This document shows, in pieces, positions 1 through 10,758 of a DNA stretch of 64,000 bases. The stretch covers positions 11,771,860-11,835,859 of the forward strand of contig CM061130.1 of assembly GCA_030789695.1 (NCBI GenBank), in the 5' to 3' direction. The stretch's first letter is position 1. Every line of letters begins with the position of its first letter. Below the pieces are notes generated by a model. The model was given only the letters and a program-made list of their open reading frames with translations, did no database searches and was not told the origin of the DNA. A program made the position numbers and the translations under genes. The stretch is from Scilla litardierei. Taxonomy: Eukaryota; Streptophyta; Magnoliopsida; Asparagales; Asparagaceae.

Positions 1-470
1 ATTGGACCACGCAATCAATATTTTATGTTAACATAGCCCTACATTTGGTGTAATAGAACTTGTAACTGATATCCATGTTGTGGATAAGTTGGTTCGATTC
101 GGCGCACGAGAAGCAGTCGTAGTGCATACGAGTTATCTTGTGCGCAGATGTAACTCGTTTGCGCCTGGATTCGACCTATCTAACTCTGCACAAGTCAGAT
201 AAACAGATGATGGGCAAGTGGCTTCGTCAGCGCAGTTGGATCGATTGGTTGTCAGTTCAAGTCTGAAGGTCGATCGCTCAGCATTGGGTCGTTGGGTCGT
301 AGCACGGTTAGAGTCTGTGTTTCGATCGAACGGTCGTATGAAGGCTCGAAGGATGAAGGCTCTTACGCGAAGCTCGGCACTTGGGTCGTTTGACACAGAA
401 TGAAGGTCGATCGGTCGAAGGGAGCCCATTGATTCAAAATGAACACTTGATTCAAATTCAGAATTCATGT
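1..470. other. Window-edge segment with CGATCG sites, origin unknown
   Basis: No convincing gene. Both strands have short open frames, but neither resembles a known protein. The segment is less AT-rich than what follows and holds a small cluster of TCGAT/CGATCG-type sites (about 241, 269-278, 321-330, 404-417). This resembles the palindrome clusters in the LTRs further right, so it may be the end of an LTR cut by the window edge. That is inference only. From about 465 the sequence becomes AT-rich, with short local duplications of a phrase near 467-488 and 533-553. Confidence 0.3.
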
Positions 471-1884
471 ATATTGAATCAAATAATGGATATGTTCATA
501 CAATTTTTAGTAATAAATTTGGATTGACTAATGTATATTGAATCAAATAATATAAATTGAATGACCACGGTAATAAATTTGGATCAACTTATTTTTTTTG
601 TTATAACTTTCCAGGAAATAACGACTTTTAAAGACATCATAATCCCCAATAATGGATATGTTCATAAAATTTTAATAATAAATGAAATATAATCTTTTTC
701 ATATCCTCAAAACTTCTGTAATTTTTTTAAAGAAAAGACTTTATTTTTGAGGTGTTATGTCAAAATATCTAAATTTGAACATCCCTCGACTATATTTACT
801 TCTTTTTACAGAGGGTAGATTTCAGAAACCCCTCGGTTTCTCTCGAAATTTACAACATTTCGAAAAAATTCCCCTAAACTATGAAACACTTAAGAAACCC
901 CCTCGAACTTTGCTTGCTTTTTGAAAAAGGTCCATTGACTTTCCCCCTGGAAAAGTACACATGGGGTCAACATGATTATTTTATGGGACTGTAATCCCCT
1001 TTCCATCTCTTTTATGTATGCTGTCACATTAACCTATCACTTATTTATTATTTCAATAACTTTTATTTTGATTATGATGGTTGTGATATGATCTAAGGCA
1101 CACTCGCCTATTAGTCTCCAAATTTATGGGTGAACAAAGGCAAGTGATGATTTATATTTTTCTTCTGTCGCTTGATTTTGATAAAATAGATTGAAAAACT
1201 TCATCTTTTACTGGTAGGAGAGAGATGTATTCAAGTTCAAGCTCATTATCTTCAAGGACTTGATTCTATGGTTTGAAAGCATATGTTTGTAGATCTACCA
1301 TATTGAAGAACCCAAATCATCTATTTGGGGATGCCCAAGGTGAATAGGTTGGGATTGCGGGTATTTTGAGTGGGTTCCCAATTCTACCATCTATGGGAGG
1401 AAGCTGTTTTAGAACCATCGAAGGAGATAGATGAGATGCTTCCAAAGAAAAGAGAAGAGATAACTAATCTAATAGATGAAACCGAAGAAACCAGATTAAG
1501 AGATGATAGAATGTTTGAAACCAAGTAATCAGTAGATAAATAAAGGAGAGGTTGACGTTTGCAAATTTATGTGTAATTTGTAGGTTCCTGGTAGGATTCA
1601 CGATAGGTAAGATGCAATGAATATGTAAGGTGTTGTACTTCTATATACAAAGCTATAAGTATTTCTATGCTAAGGTAAGTTCGTTTCTTATAATTGAATT
1701 TGTAAAATCTGTTGATTCATAGACTTGCTTATTTTGTTTTTCTTTCAAATGTTGTCATGCTGCATAGCAATGAGGGTTGCAATGCTGCCGGCCATGGATG
1801 TAGATAATCCCTTTTACTTTCTGAGATGTTTGACAGAGAACTATCTCAAAACTCCCAAGTACTTTCTAAGTTTTATCAGGAAAC

Positions 1885-2140
1885 TTCCAATTACTTTCAT
1901 AGTACTTTCAGAAAACCCCTAAATACTGGAACCATATTTTTAGAAAACCCCAAATACTAGTGGATATTTCATAAAAACCCCAATTTATTTTATAGTATTT
2001 TCAAAAAACCACCATAATTTGGAGAATATTTTAAAAACAAACACATTCCAAAATTAGGCTTTTGCATTCCAGAAAAATCCAACACATTCCAGGAAAATCC
2101 AACACATCCAACACATTCCAAAAAATCCAACACATTCCAA
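1885..2140. repeat. Degenerate short repeats (AAAACCCC..., CCAACACATTCC)
   Basis: Inside the MULE-like element. Phrases such as AAAACCCCAAATAC recur with changes between 1890 and 2030. CCAACACATTCCA-type units recur four to five times between 2045 and 2140. They look like decayed tandem repeats or slippage products; no coding or structural role is visible. Confidence 0.5.
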
Positions 2141-2940
2141 TATTCAATGTACTTTTCTTTCCTGTTATCTTTTCACAAACGATGCCTTTAGTAGATTAGG
2201 TGTTAGCATTGGCACACAACTTGCAAAAAAGAAGCAATATATGCTGGCATACGCCATATGAACAAAAATATTCTATCAACAATATTGCTGCAACTTACGT
2301 TGCTTAGTCTCAATGGGCAATGTTTACAACCTAATAGATCACAACTGTGAATTGCATAGCCATCTGATGGGAAATAGTTCATAAACCATTAACAGAGTAC
2401 ATGGAATGGTTATCAACTTCAACAAGTACACCAGCTTATAGTTCACAATCCAAGTAACACTGAAAATTTCACAAGTAAATAGAGTTCTTGGTTTGGTTTG
2501 CATGGCACAAAACAAGCAAACACCATATGCAACTTAAACATTTGAAGACTAAGTAGGAATTGTTGCTTGACCCTCACCATGTGAGGTTTGGGATAAGTTT
2601 TGCAAATGTACCACTAAATGTCATTATACTGCACAAGCATAATGTGTAAGATGACAACATGAACAAAATACAATACCATAGCTTTCTTCAAGGGCGGTCT
2701 TATATATCTAGAGATAACCCTCTTGAATCTACTTCTTGTGCCCATTGTAGCACCTTACATATGCATATCTACTCTAACTTGATTTTTTGCTATTTGATTA
2801 GAGGGTTGTCGTCGTTGTGTACGTGGGTGTTCACCGTTAACCCTCATCTCATCACCAATAGTTATGCCAGAACCTCCACCACTTTGCAAATTAGTAGTCC
2901 GCATTCCTTCATTCCTCTTGTACATAAGCACACCCCCTTA

Positions 2941-3066
2941 TGTATAGCAGATTGCCTCAATTTGTACCAATGCAAAAACCATCCCCCTCTCCAACATTGG
3001 CTCATTTAGATCCTTTTGAGCATCATACTTAGGCCATTGAACTTCAAAGTTGTTATCTTCATCATT
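2941..3066 (-). pseudogene. MULE transposase N-terminal fragment
   Basis: Read on the minus strand, 3066 to 2941 is open and gives 42 residues beginning NDEDNNFEVQWPKYDAQKDL and continuing through EPMLERGMVFALVQIEAI. The pattern of acidic lead, W-P-x-Y, D-L-x-x-P-x-L-x-x-GM-x-F matches the start of the plant MuDR transposase N-terminal domain (the region before the DDE core). Downstream the frame is soon broken, and no DDE core or SWIM finger is visible. Confidence is moderate because the match is short. Confidence 0.5.
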
Positions 3067-3466
3067 TAATTGCACCAAGCTATGCAAGTTCTAACTGTCA
3101 TCACAGTCTGATTCAATATTATCCAAATTGAGGTTGCATTTATCTTTACCTAATATGATCTTCATTCCTGTAGCAGATCAAAACCGTTGGAGCACCATTT
3201 TACCACGGTGAGACACTATCGGATGATCACAATCTCAAGTTGACCGTCGTTTTGCTTCACAAACGAGTTCTTGAGATGTGATAAATTTATCTTTTAACCG
3301 AAGTAGTCAAGAAGTCAGCTTTACAATAACGGGAAAATTAGTCATTTTTCCAATTAATGGTGTTAGGGACTTTTTTGGAAGGTGCAAAATTCGATGGGTT
3401 TCTTGAGAGTTTAATATAGTTTTCATGAAATGCTCTAAAGTTTGAAGGAGTTTCTGAAATGTACAC

Positions 3467-3702
3467 TTTAACAAAATTCCCAATTGTGGTTGTACAAGTA
3501 ATATTCTGATTGTAATGGCCTACTTTTTAATAAACTCTACAAGCCCAACTCTTTAATTTCTAATCCCCTAAGCCCTCAAGCCCAAGGCCCAGTGGCACCT
3601 CCTTTTTAATTAGAAATCCCTTTCATTTACTAACTAACCCACTCATCCCACTCATTCACGCACGAGCCCATCAAAACCCCCCGCGTTCCCTTTCGTTCTC
3701 TT
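3467..3702. promoter_or_regulatory. Host sequence left of the Copia A insertion (upstream promoter part)
   Basis: Unique-looking sequence containing a GGCCCA element (about 3587-3594), a motif common in plant promoters. With Copia A removed it would join the segment at 30003, which carries a TATA box about 220 bp further on. Read this way, A split the upstream promoter of the host gene that starts near 30255. The join is inferred from the element's ends. Confidence 0.4.
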
Positions 3703-4100
3703 TGTTGAGTATTGATTCCCCGGATTTGGTTTTGATGATGAGCAAACATAAATATTGTGAACTAACTGTTTGTGAGCGCAGTTATGGAGATCGTCGCCAA
3801 AAGAATACGTACATCAAAAGCGACGTCTCAAGACTTCTCAATACGCGTGATCGTGTGCCTAAAGCTTCGTTGAAGCTCAAGGACCATTATTGAAGTCAAG
3901 AATAAAGATTGAAGATTTGAAGACTGTTCGTCATGTATCATTTATTGTCTTCTAGCTTCATAGATTAGAATGTTAAGCCTTGAGTAGGACTTACTTTATA
4001 ATCTTCATTTCGCTCATATCTTAGAGCTAGGATTATCTTAGAAGCCATTAGAAACTTTCCCGAAGCCTATCGCTTCTTCCCTCGGCTTCTAGTGAATGTT

Positions 4101-4630
4101 AGTTGGTTCAAGTAGAAGAACCAACCGACTAGATGACTATCTAGTCGGTCGGCAATTCCTCTTGAACCGACTAGATGCCTTGCTCAATTCAGCCTAGACT
4201 TTGTTAATCAATTAGTTGGTCAAAGAAGGTTCACCGACCGACTAGATGACGATCTAGTCGGTTAGGAAACCTTCTCAGACCGACTAGTTATCATTGCCTC
4301 TGTACAGCCTAACTTACTGTTTACAGTTAGTCGATCAAAGCACAACGACCGATCGACTAGTTGAGAAACTAGTCGGTTGGAAGTTGTTCTTAAACCGACT
4401 AGATGTACCTGTATTCAGCCTATTCGATTTCGACTCTTAGTCGGTCAAAGAAGACTCACCGACCGACTAGTTGTGAAACTAGTCGGTTGGCAAGTATTCT
4501 TGGACCGACTAGTTCCTTATTGTCTGAACTTTCTCTTTTGGCTGTCGAGCTGTTAGTCGGTTCATGTTGAATCACCGACCGACTAGTTGAGCGACTAGTC
4601 GGTCAGTGATCCTTCTTAGACCGACTAACT
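4101..4630 (+). promoter_or_regulatory. Palindromic CCGACTAGTCGG array in LTR U3 of A
   Basis: About five units of 105-120 bp. Each has four half-sites of the form ACCGACTAG in alternating orientation: an inner pair separated by 6-8 nt (for example CTAGTTGAGAAACTAG) and an outer pair about 20 nt apart. The array ends some 50 bp before a TATA box. Palindrome-rich LTR promoters of this kind have been reported for maize Sireviruses (from memory). Likely a binding-site array or hairpin-prone region; which one is not known. Confidence 0.75.
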
Positions 4631-4681
4631 GCTTCAGAAATATGACTGTTGGGAATCTTTTAAGCACGATTTTTCTTGCCT

Positions 4682-4690
4682 CTATAAATA
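4682..4690 (+). promoter_or_regulatory. TATA box of Copia A 5' LTR
   Basis: CTATAAATA immediately downstream of the palindrome array, so transcription should start near 4715. In the 3' LTR the same place (about 29262-29269) reads CATAAATA after a 2-base loss, so that copy is probably weakened. Confidence 0.65.
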
Positions 4691-5427
4691 CAAACCTGAT
4701 TCGTTTGAGGCAAGGTTAGAGGTCCATTATCAAAGTTATGTCAGACCTAAGAGATGAGTTTTCTCAAGCTATTTCTAAGCTCTCTCTTCTCACCAAGAAT
4801 CTCTCCCTCAACTCTTTGAGCCAAATTCCTCAAGAGAGATTCTCTCCATTGTGAGCATTCCAAGCCAAGAGCTTGATTCTAGTCACCATACTCCACCCTA
4901 GGCTTCCATTGCTGGTCAACTTCTTGGAGCTAGGGTTTGGTGACATCTTCTTCCACAACAATCCATCTTTGCCCTAATTTGGTAAGATTTACTCAAGGCA
5001 TAGGATTTTGTGGTAAGTGTTTCATTATTTCATTTCAATCGATATGGTAATTGTGTCTCTCGGTTGTGAGAGAGGTTGTGATCCCGGGTTGTGGGAGTCA
5101 CATTTATATTGTGTATGATTTGGTCTTGTGAAGGTTTTTCACAAGAATTTCATAGTGCAAAATCTTGGGTTAGTGGAATCTAACTCAAGTATCCGGAGGG
5201 GATCCGGGTGGTTGGGACGTAGGATCACCGGGAACAAGTCGGGGAGACTTGGATGGATCCGAACCTGTTATATCATTTGTTTGCGTTTGTCCATTCTTGT
5301 TGATTGTTGTTTATTCCGCATTGTCGTTTGTTTATTGCACAATAGTTAGGAATAACTCTCTTAATTATTTTAAGTACTATTCACCACCCTCTAGTACGTG
5401 TGCAGTAGCTTAATAGGGCACTACAAT

Positions 5428-5439
5428 TGGTATCAGAGC
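5428..5439 (+). other. Primer-binding site of A (initiator Met tRNA)
   Basis: TGGTATCAGAGC two bases after the 5' LTR end. It is complementary to the 3' end of plant initiator methionine tRNA, as usual in Copia elements. A second TGGTATCAGAGCC copy lies at about 5490, in the leader before gag, from a local duplication. Confidence 0.85.
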
Positions 5440-5518
5440 AAGAGTTCAAAGCTACAAGGTCAAAGATACTTAGTCTGATACCAAACTACAATTGGTATCA
5501 GAGCCAAGTTTCAAAGCT

Positions 5519-7572
5519 ATGACAAACAACAACTACAACGTCTTCAAGGATCGTCAAGGATCTTCTTCAGTTATGGAAGGACAATCCTTTGCCAGGCCTC
5601 CTCACTTCAACGGTACCAACTATGGGTACTGAAAATGCCGGATGGAAACCTTCCTCCGGAGCGCTTCACTTTGGAGAGCCACATTGACGGAGTATGTCGA
5701 GCCCGCCGAACAAGACTTCACGAAGTGGACTACCGCGGAGGTTGCCGCGGAGGTAAACAATGCCAAGGCAATGAATGCCTTGCAATGTGCGTTGGAGCCC
5801 GAAGACTTCAACAAGATATGCACATATAAGAGTGCATATCAAGTATGGAACCAACTCCTCATTTTGCACGAAGGAACGAGTACGGTAAAAGATTCTAAAC
5901 TCGTTGTCGCTAACAAAGAATTCGAGTTGTTTCACATGGAACAGGGTGAAACTATGAAGGACTACTATGCTCGCTTCGTGGACATATCCAACGAATTGGA
6001 AGCTCTTGGGAAGATCTACACCCAAAAGGAGAAAGTCGCGAAGATTATTGACGGACTTCCTTCTTGTTGGGAAAAGCGTACTTTCGCCATCGAGGAAGGT
6101 AACGATATGAATAAGTACACTGTTGTACAACTAATGAGTACCTTGTTGTCTTATGAGGTACGCAAGGAAAGTAAGATCAAGATGAAGGAGAAGATGCAGG
6201 CGTGCTTGAAGCAAGACGAGCCAAAGAAAAGGGCGATTGCGTACAAGGCCGCTCCATCTACCGATGATGAAGAATCGGAAGAAGAGTTAGACATAGAATC
6301 CATTGCCCATATGGCAAAGGAGTTCGACCGATTCTTCCGAAAAGGTAACTTTAGAAATAAATCTAAAGGTAGTTCGACTAATGCTTTTACTCCAGTGTGT
6401 TATAAATGCAACAAGCCAGGACACATCAAGCCGGATTGTCCGCTCAACAAACACAAGGAGAAGTGGAAGGCATCCAAGTACGACAAGTCGAGAAAGCACA
6501 AGAAAGGACTTGTCGGCATATTCACCGACTCCGACGAGGACTCCTCAAGTGGAGAGTCAGATGATGAAAATGCGGAGAAAGCACGCATGTGCTTCAGGGG
6601 AAGAGAAGAACATGTTCAAGAGACTTCCTCCGATGAAAGCGATGAAAGCGAGGAAAGCGAGGATGAAGGCGGTGAGGTAACCATGGATGAACTTAGATTA
6701 GCCAATGAACAACTTTGGGGTAAGTTTTATAAATTGGCTAATAGATTTATTAAGACTAAAAATGAACTAACTAGTCTTCAAACCTCGCCTAAACCTATTA
6801 TCGTCAACGACACCGTTGTTGAAGGGTTGAGAAATGAGATTGTAAATCTCAAATCTCAACTTGAGCATGTTCATATAGAGGATTCGAATGAACATGTGAT
6901 ATCGGATTTGACGTCTCAAAACTCAACTTTGAGTATTGAGAATAAAAATCTCAAGTCACGTGTTTGTGCACTCACATCGCAAGTGTCCACCTTGGATGCT
7001 TCGATGCATTCTCTCACCGAGAAGTATGAGTGCACATTAGGCCGAATTCATGAATTCAATAAGGGTAAGGGCCATTTGGACAATATCCTAAATGACTTAC
7101 TTCCGGCCAATCATCACATTGGCTTGGGGTATAAGATGTGAGATTCGTCCAAATCGTCCGCCACCTTTGTTAGGCCAACTTTCGATGCCTCTACTAGTGG
7201 AAGTAAACACTTCATGGGTAGTTCTTGTACCAATGGTGCTTCCGCTAGGTACACACCCCCATTGGGAAAGAAACCCACCTTGGGTGGACCTCCAAAGAAG
7301 GGTCATGCTTTCATGTATACCATGCCACGTAGGAACACACATCCTACTCCACATGTTAGCACGTATGATGATTTTTATGCTCCGCATCCACGAGCACGTG
7401 CACACCATGTGAGACACACTCATGCACGTGTTCCACCACATGCATATGTTCATCCACATTCTTATATGAACAATTATCATCATGCACCATTTCATCATAT
7501 GTCATATACTTATCCACGACATTCATCACATAGACATCAACAACGTATGCATGCTCCCAATAGGATTAAGAC
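5519..7572 (+). pseudogene. Copia gag of A, first part, with two in-frame stops
   Basis: Gag polyprotein of a Copia (Sirevirus-like) element; it would form the cytoplasmic virus-like particle. The frame opens at ATG 5519 (MTNNNYNVF...) and has the UBN2-type gag core (about residues 40-210, with W, YY and LP landmarks), acidic stretches, one CCHC knuckle (CYKCNKPGHIKPDC, near 6399-6441), a long coiled coil and a His-rich tail. TGA codons at 5630-5632 and 7139-7141 interrupt the same frame; the second looks like CGA to TGA. The frame is then cut by element D at 7572/7573 and resumes at 27408. No protease follows, so A never had, or has lost, pol. Confidence 0.8.
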
Positions 7573-8210
7573 TGTAGGGGAATTTGCGGTCCCTTAGGGC
7601 ACAAAAATTCTAGTCCCGTCCTAAGTCGGACGGAACATAGACAGAAAAACAATAGCAGCGGAAGGAAAAACTAGTTAATCTAAATTAACATGCAGTTAAA
7701 ACATTTTTAACTTAGCCCTAAGGTCCAAGACCCTATGCCAAGATCTATGCCGACTTGGGATGGATCTGACCATCCCAAGAAGGATCTAGCCTACTGCGAT
7801 TAAACTAAACTAATGCTAAAAATACTTTAACCACATACCCGGAATCTCAGCCCTGGAGCAGGCGAGATGTTCCGCGCCGTCTTCCGACCTGCTCCCGTCC
7901 CACGCCGAGCCGCTCCTTGAACCGCTCCCCGAACCGCTCCTCGAACCGCTCCGCATCCCGAGGCGATCAATCCCCGTGCCGCCGAGCCAACCACGCGCCG
8001 AATAAAGTTTCACGCGAGTGAAACCTCCGCCAAGATTTCAGATTCAGAATCCGAACTCCTTTGCGGCTTTGCTAGAGCCCGCAGGAGTAAGGCAGAAATT
8101 TAGGGAGAAGAGAAATATTAATTTAAGCTTAGATCCGAGCGTGCTCCAACATTTACGAGAGCCGCTCAGATCTAGAGCTTGGGACGAGTTTTGAGAAAGG
8201 GGGGAGACCC

Positions 8211-8224
8211 CTATTTATATAGGC
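8211..8224 (-). promoter_or_regulatory. TATA box in left LTR of D
   Basis: Minus strand reads GCCTATATAAATAG, a good plant TATA box. The same site in the right (5') LTR is 25473-25486. In minus orientation it lies about 360 bp downstream of the GCCTGGGC array, with a conserved A-rich stretch between. Confidence 0.6.
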
Positions 8225-8580
8225 GGCGGACTCTCCCCTTTTCTCAAAATCCGATGTGGGACTAAACAATGAGTTAATTTAAAATCAAGTTAGTTTGCAC
8301 TTCACAAAGTGCAAACTTCCGTGAATTTTAACTCACTCACCGTTGAGCTTCAGGATTGATACAACCTATCAATACGAAAAGCGTTCAACGGTGAACGCAT
8401 AGGAAAAAACCGTTCGTCAATCGGAGTTCGTTTGACCCTCCAATTGACCGTCCAAAGATCAGCCCAAGAGTCAATTTTCGCAAAACTGCAGCCGTCAAGA
8501 TGATTCTGCCTAGGGTTCGCAACCCTAGGCGTGTGGGGCCCACCAGGGGCCCCACAGCCTCAATCTGCGCGCGCAGCACA

Positions 8581-8813
8581 GCCTGGGCAGAGCCCAGGCC
8601 GCGCTTGGGCGAGCCCATGCGCCTGGGCACGCCCAGGCCCGCGCCTGGGCTCTACCAGGCCCGCGCCTGGGCTCGCCCAGGCCCGCGCCTGGGCAGAGCC
8701 CAGGCGGCCTGGGCTTAGCCCAGGCCCGCGCCTGGGCTTGCCCAGGCCGAGCCTGGGCTAAGCCCAGGCTTGTGCCTGGCTAGCCCAGGCAGCGCCTGGG
8801 CTAGCCCAGGCAG
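8581..8813 (-). promoter_or_regulatory. GCCTGGGC/GCCCAGGC hairpin array, left LTR of D
   Basis: About ten small perfect hairpins in a row, of the type CCTGGGC-4 nt-GCCCAGG, separated by CGCG-rich joints. They are strongly CG- and CHG-rich. The long Pro/Ala/Arg frames on either strand here are by-products of the repeat. Content differs from the right-LTR copy although the LTR flanks are nearly identical. Confidence 0.8.
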
Positions 8814-9499
8814 CCTGTTCTGCCTGGGCCTGGCTTGGTCTGATGCTTTGGGCTTTTTGGCTCTAACTTGAGCATTTGGTGTCCGATTTGGACGCCGTTC
8901 GAACCTGGGCGTAGACCGGGACATTCCCGTCTTACCCGTGAACTTTTCCTTGCGTTTATATTATTAAATATTATATTAAACAATTTAATACGCATTTAAT
9001 CACTTTTGCATCAAATGCAAAATAGTCCCTATCTAAGCTTAAATTACCATATTGCATCAAATGCAATTATCTCTTCTTTTGCATCAAATGCAAATATTCT
9101 CCCTAACTAATTTCTACCTATTACTAGACGAAGTGTTGCACTCTGTGTGAGACCCTACAGCCTGACCCTTACAACATGTTGGGCTCGAAGCCCTATACTT
9201 GACCGGCGCCCCGCGTGATGTGCGCGGCGGCGCGGTGTCGTTTACCGCAAGTTTCACGGTTAGTGTAGGGTGCGGGAATATCGAACTCAGGGAGGCGAGG
9301 TTATGCTTGGGTCAGGTAGGACCTAAATCACCCCGAGGGGCGAGCTAGCCCGAATCGGTGGTTGGTTGTCACGAAAGGAAATGAAAGCGTATGAACAAAA
9401 AGAAAGTAAACCCGGGACTTTGGTTTCCGACCCGACGAGAGACTCTCGCCGCTACGGCCTACGGGTATGGATAGCGATCGGGATTAGGGTCTAATGGTG

Positions 9500-9672
9500 A
9501 GACGTTGCCTCTGAAAGTGGTACCGGCGTCCCATGGGCCCGATATTCCGGTCGGTGCCCAGGATGATACACCGGACTTCCCGGATTCGATCAGTGGGCAC
9601 TCCCGTGTCCATAAACACTGATCGATCCCGGGAGCACTAAGTCCGCAACGATATCTCCCGACGTCTCATCCT
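9500..9672 (-). other. Strong nested hairpin in transcribed part of B LTR
   Basis: CGGACTT (9572-9578) pairs with AAGTCCG (9639-9645); inside that, TCGATCAGTG (9586-9595) pairs perfectly with CACTGATCGA (9616-9625), flanked by CCCGG/CCCGGG arms. TGAGACGT near 9500 and ACGTCTCA near 9662 could close a larger domain. The region lies downstream of the TATA box, so it is part of the RNA. The right LTR has it at about 18660-18831. Possible packaging, dimerisation or translation element; function unknown. Confidence 0.5.
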
Positions 9673-10125
9673 GCCGCTCCCGCGTGCTAGGATTCGGCGT
9701 CTACGCTAAAGGCGTGAGCTTTGGCTAGGGAGTCAACCGCCAAGTTTATTCCCCCTTGGCCCGACGGTCAAAGGCGGTCTTTTTCCCGCCGATGACAATG
9801 AAACACCCCGCGTAACCGTTAGATTCCTACTCCCTATCGATTTCCTAACCCTATGGACGCATCGGGAAGAGCCCCCGAAGGGGCTTCCACCAAAATCCCA
9901 GATTTGGGAACTACTCACAAAAATTCATGAAAAAGCAATCTAAATGAAATTTAACCGTTAGAATCATAATCCGACAATTGCAATGCGGAAGTAAAGGAGT
10001 AGTAAATACAATACTAAAAAATTAGAAAGATCTGAAAACTTACTTAAGAGTAACAATTACAGCCGTCACAAGGAAATAAAACAGTAAAAAAATACAACTC
10101 TCTCGTTTCTGGAACCCTAGGGGTC

Positions 10126-10134
10126 ATATATATA
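10126..10134 (-). promoter_or_regulatory. TATA box of B LTR (left copy)
   Basis: Minus strand CTATATATATGA directly downstream of the palindrome array. The active 5' LTR copy is at 19285-19294 (CTATATATAGG). Confidence 0.65.
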
Positions 10135-10145
10135 GATTTTCGGAT

Positions 10146-10514
10146 CAACCGATCGGGTGACAAGTCAACCGATCGGTTGATCCGTTACAGATAAATCACA
10201 GAAAACGGCGAGTTTTCACCCGATCTCATGAACCGATCGGGTGAGTTCTTGAGCGACCGGTTGGATCTTGGAGGAGTCGGGTGAACCGGTCGGTTCGACG
10301 CCCGTGTCTTCAACTCTTTTTCTCAGCTACAGATGAACCGATCGGGTGAGAGTCACCCGATCGGTTGGAATTCTGCTCGAAAAGACAGAGAACAGCCGCC
10401 CGCAGAACCGGTCTGTGAACCGGTCGGGTGACTTCTTCGTGAGCTGCGGTAGCGGTCGGTTGGTGCATGCGTGCATCACCCGATCGGTTGGAGATGACCA
10501 ACCGACCGGGTGAG
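10146..10514 (-). promoter_or_regulatory. CCGATCGG palindrome array, left LTR of B
   Basis: At least a dozen CCGATCGG or CCGGTCGG-type sites flanked by GGTTGA or GGGTGA. They are often paired as palindrome-TGAC-spacer-GTCA-palindrome, which makes a palindrome of palindromes. The array sits immediately upstream of the LTR TATA box. The same array is at 19305-19673 in the right LTR, and a related one precedes ORF2 (14884-15229). Confidence 0.8.
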
Positions 10515-10758
10515 GGGCAGAAAGATGAGTACTTCACCGTTTGACCCCCCGGATCACGCGTGACTTCTCCCGTTGCTCCGGGGACTTGGGATATCATCGT
10601 AAAAGGTCCCCTACGTGGTCGAACTCCTGCAATCATGGACAAACAAAGAAAAGTGAAAGAAAACGGGAAAACATACGAAAACGAACAAGAGACGGCGGAA
10701 AACACGGAGAAACACAAAAGAAAACGTGCGTGAATATATGAAATATAGACGCACGTCA

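Larger units (their letters stand above)
817..3466 (-). mobile_element. Degraded MULE-like DNA transposon
   Basis: About 100 bp at 817-932 reappears as a diverged reverse complement at 3366-3466 (shared phrases TTTCAGAAAC, CATTTC and AAGAAACCC), giving long imperfect terminal inverted repeats. Between them a minus-strand stretch at 2941-3066 reads as the N-terminal region of a MuDR-type transposase. Long TIRs plus that domain point to Mutator-like elements. Exact ends and the expected 9-bp target duplication could not be fixed by eye. No intact transposase remains, so the element looks dead. The rest of the interior (about 930-2900) shows no gene I can recognise. Confidence 0.5.
3703..5425 (+). 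repeat. 5' LTR of Copia A
   Basis: Starts TGTTGAG, ends CTACA, 1723 bp, followed two bases later by the primer-binding site. The part from 4209 is repeated with about 97 percent identity by eye at 28790-30002. U3 carries the palindrome array 4101-4630 and a TATA box at 4682-4690. Confidence 0.85.
7573..9199 (-). repeat. Left LTR of D, outer part (3' end of the LTR)
   Basis: Matches 24823-26459 with a handful of substitutions, except in the GC-rich hairpin array. It is cut at 9199 by element B and resumes at 19918/19923. It contains a TATA box on the minus strand (8211-8224) and the array at 8581-8813. Confidence 0.85.
9200..10758 (-). repeat. 3' LTR of B (left copy)
   Basis: TG...CA ends, 1559 bp, nearly identical to 18359-19917. 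In minus orientation: U3 with the CCGATCGG array (10514-10146), TATA box (10134-10126), then a GC-rich transcribed part rich in inverted repeats. Confidence 0.9.

Noticed and set aside
8500..8995. Ala/Pro/Arg-rich frames on both strands (also 25690-26259)
   Set aside because: Created by the GCCTGGGC hairpin repeats; no domain and no matching codon pattern outside the array.
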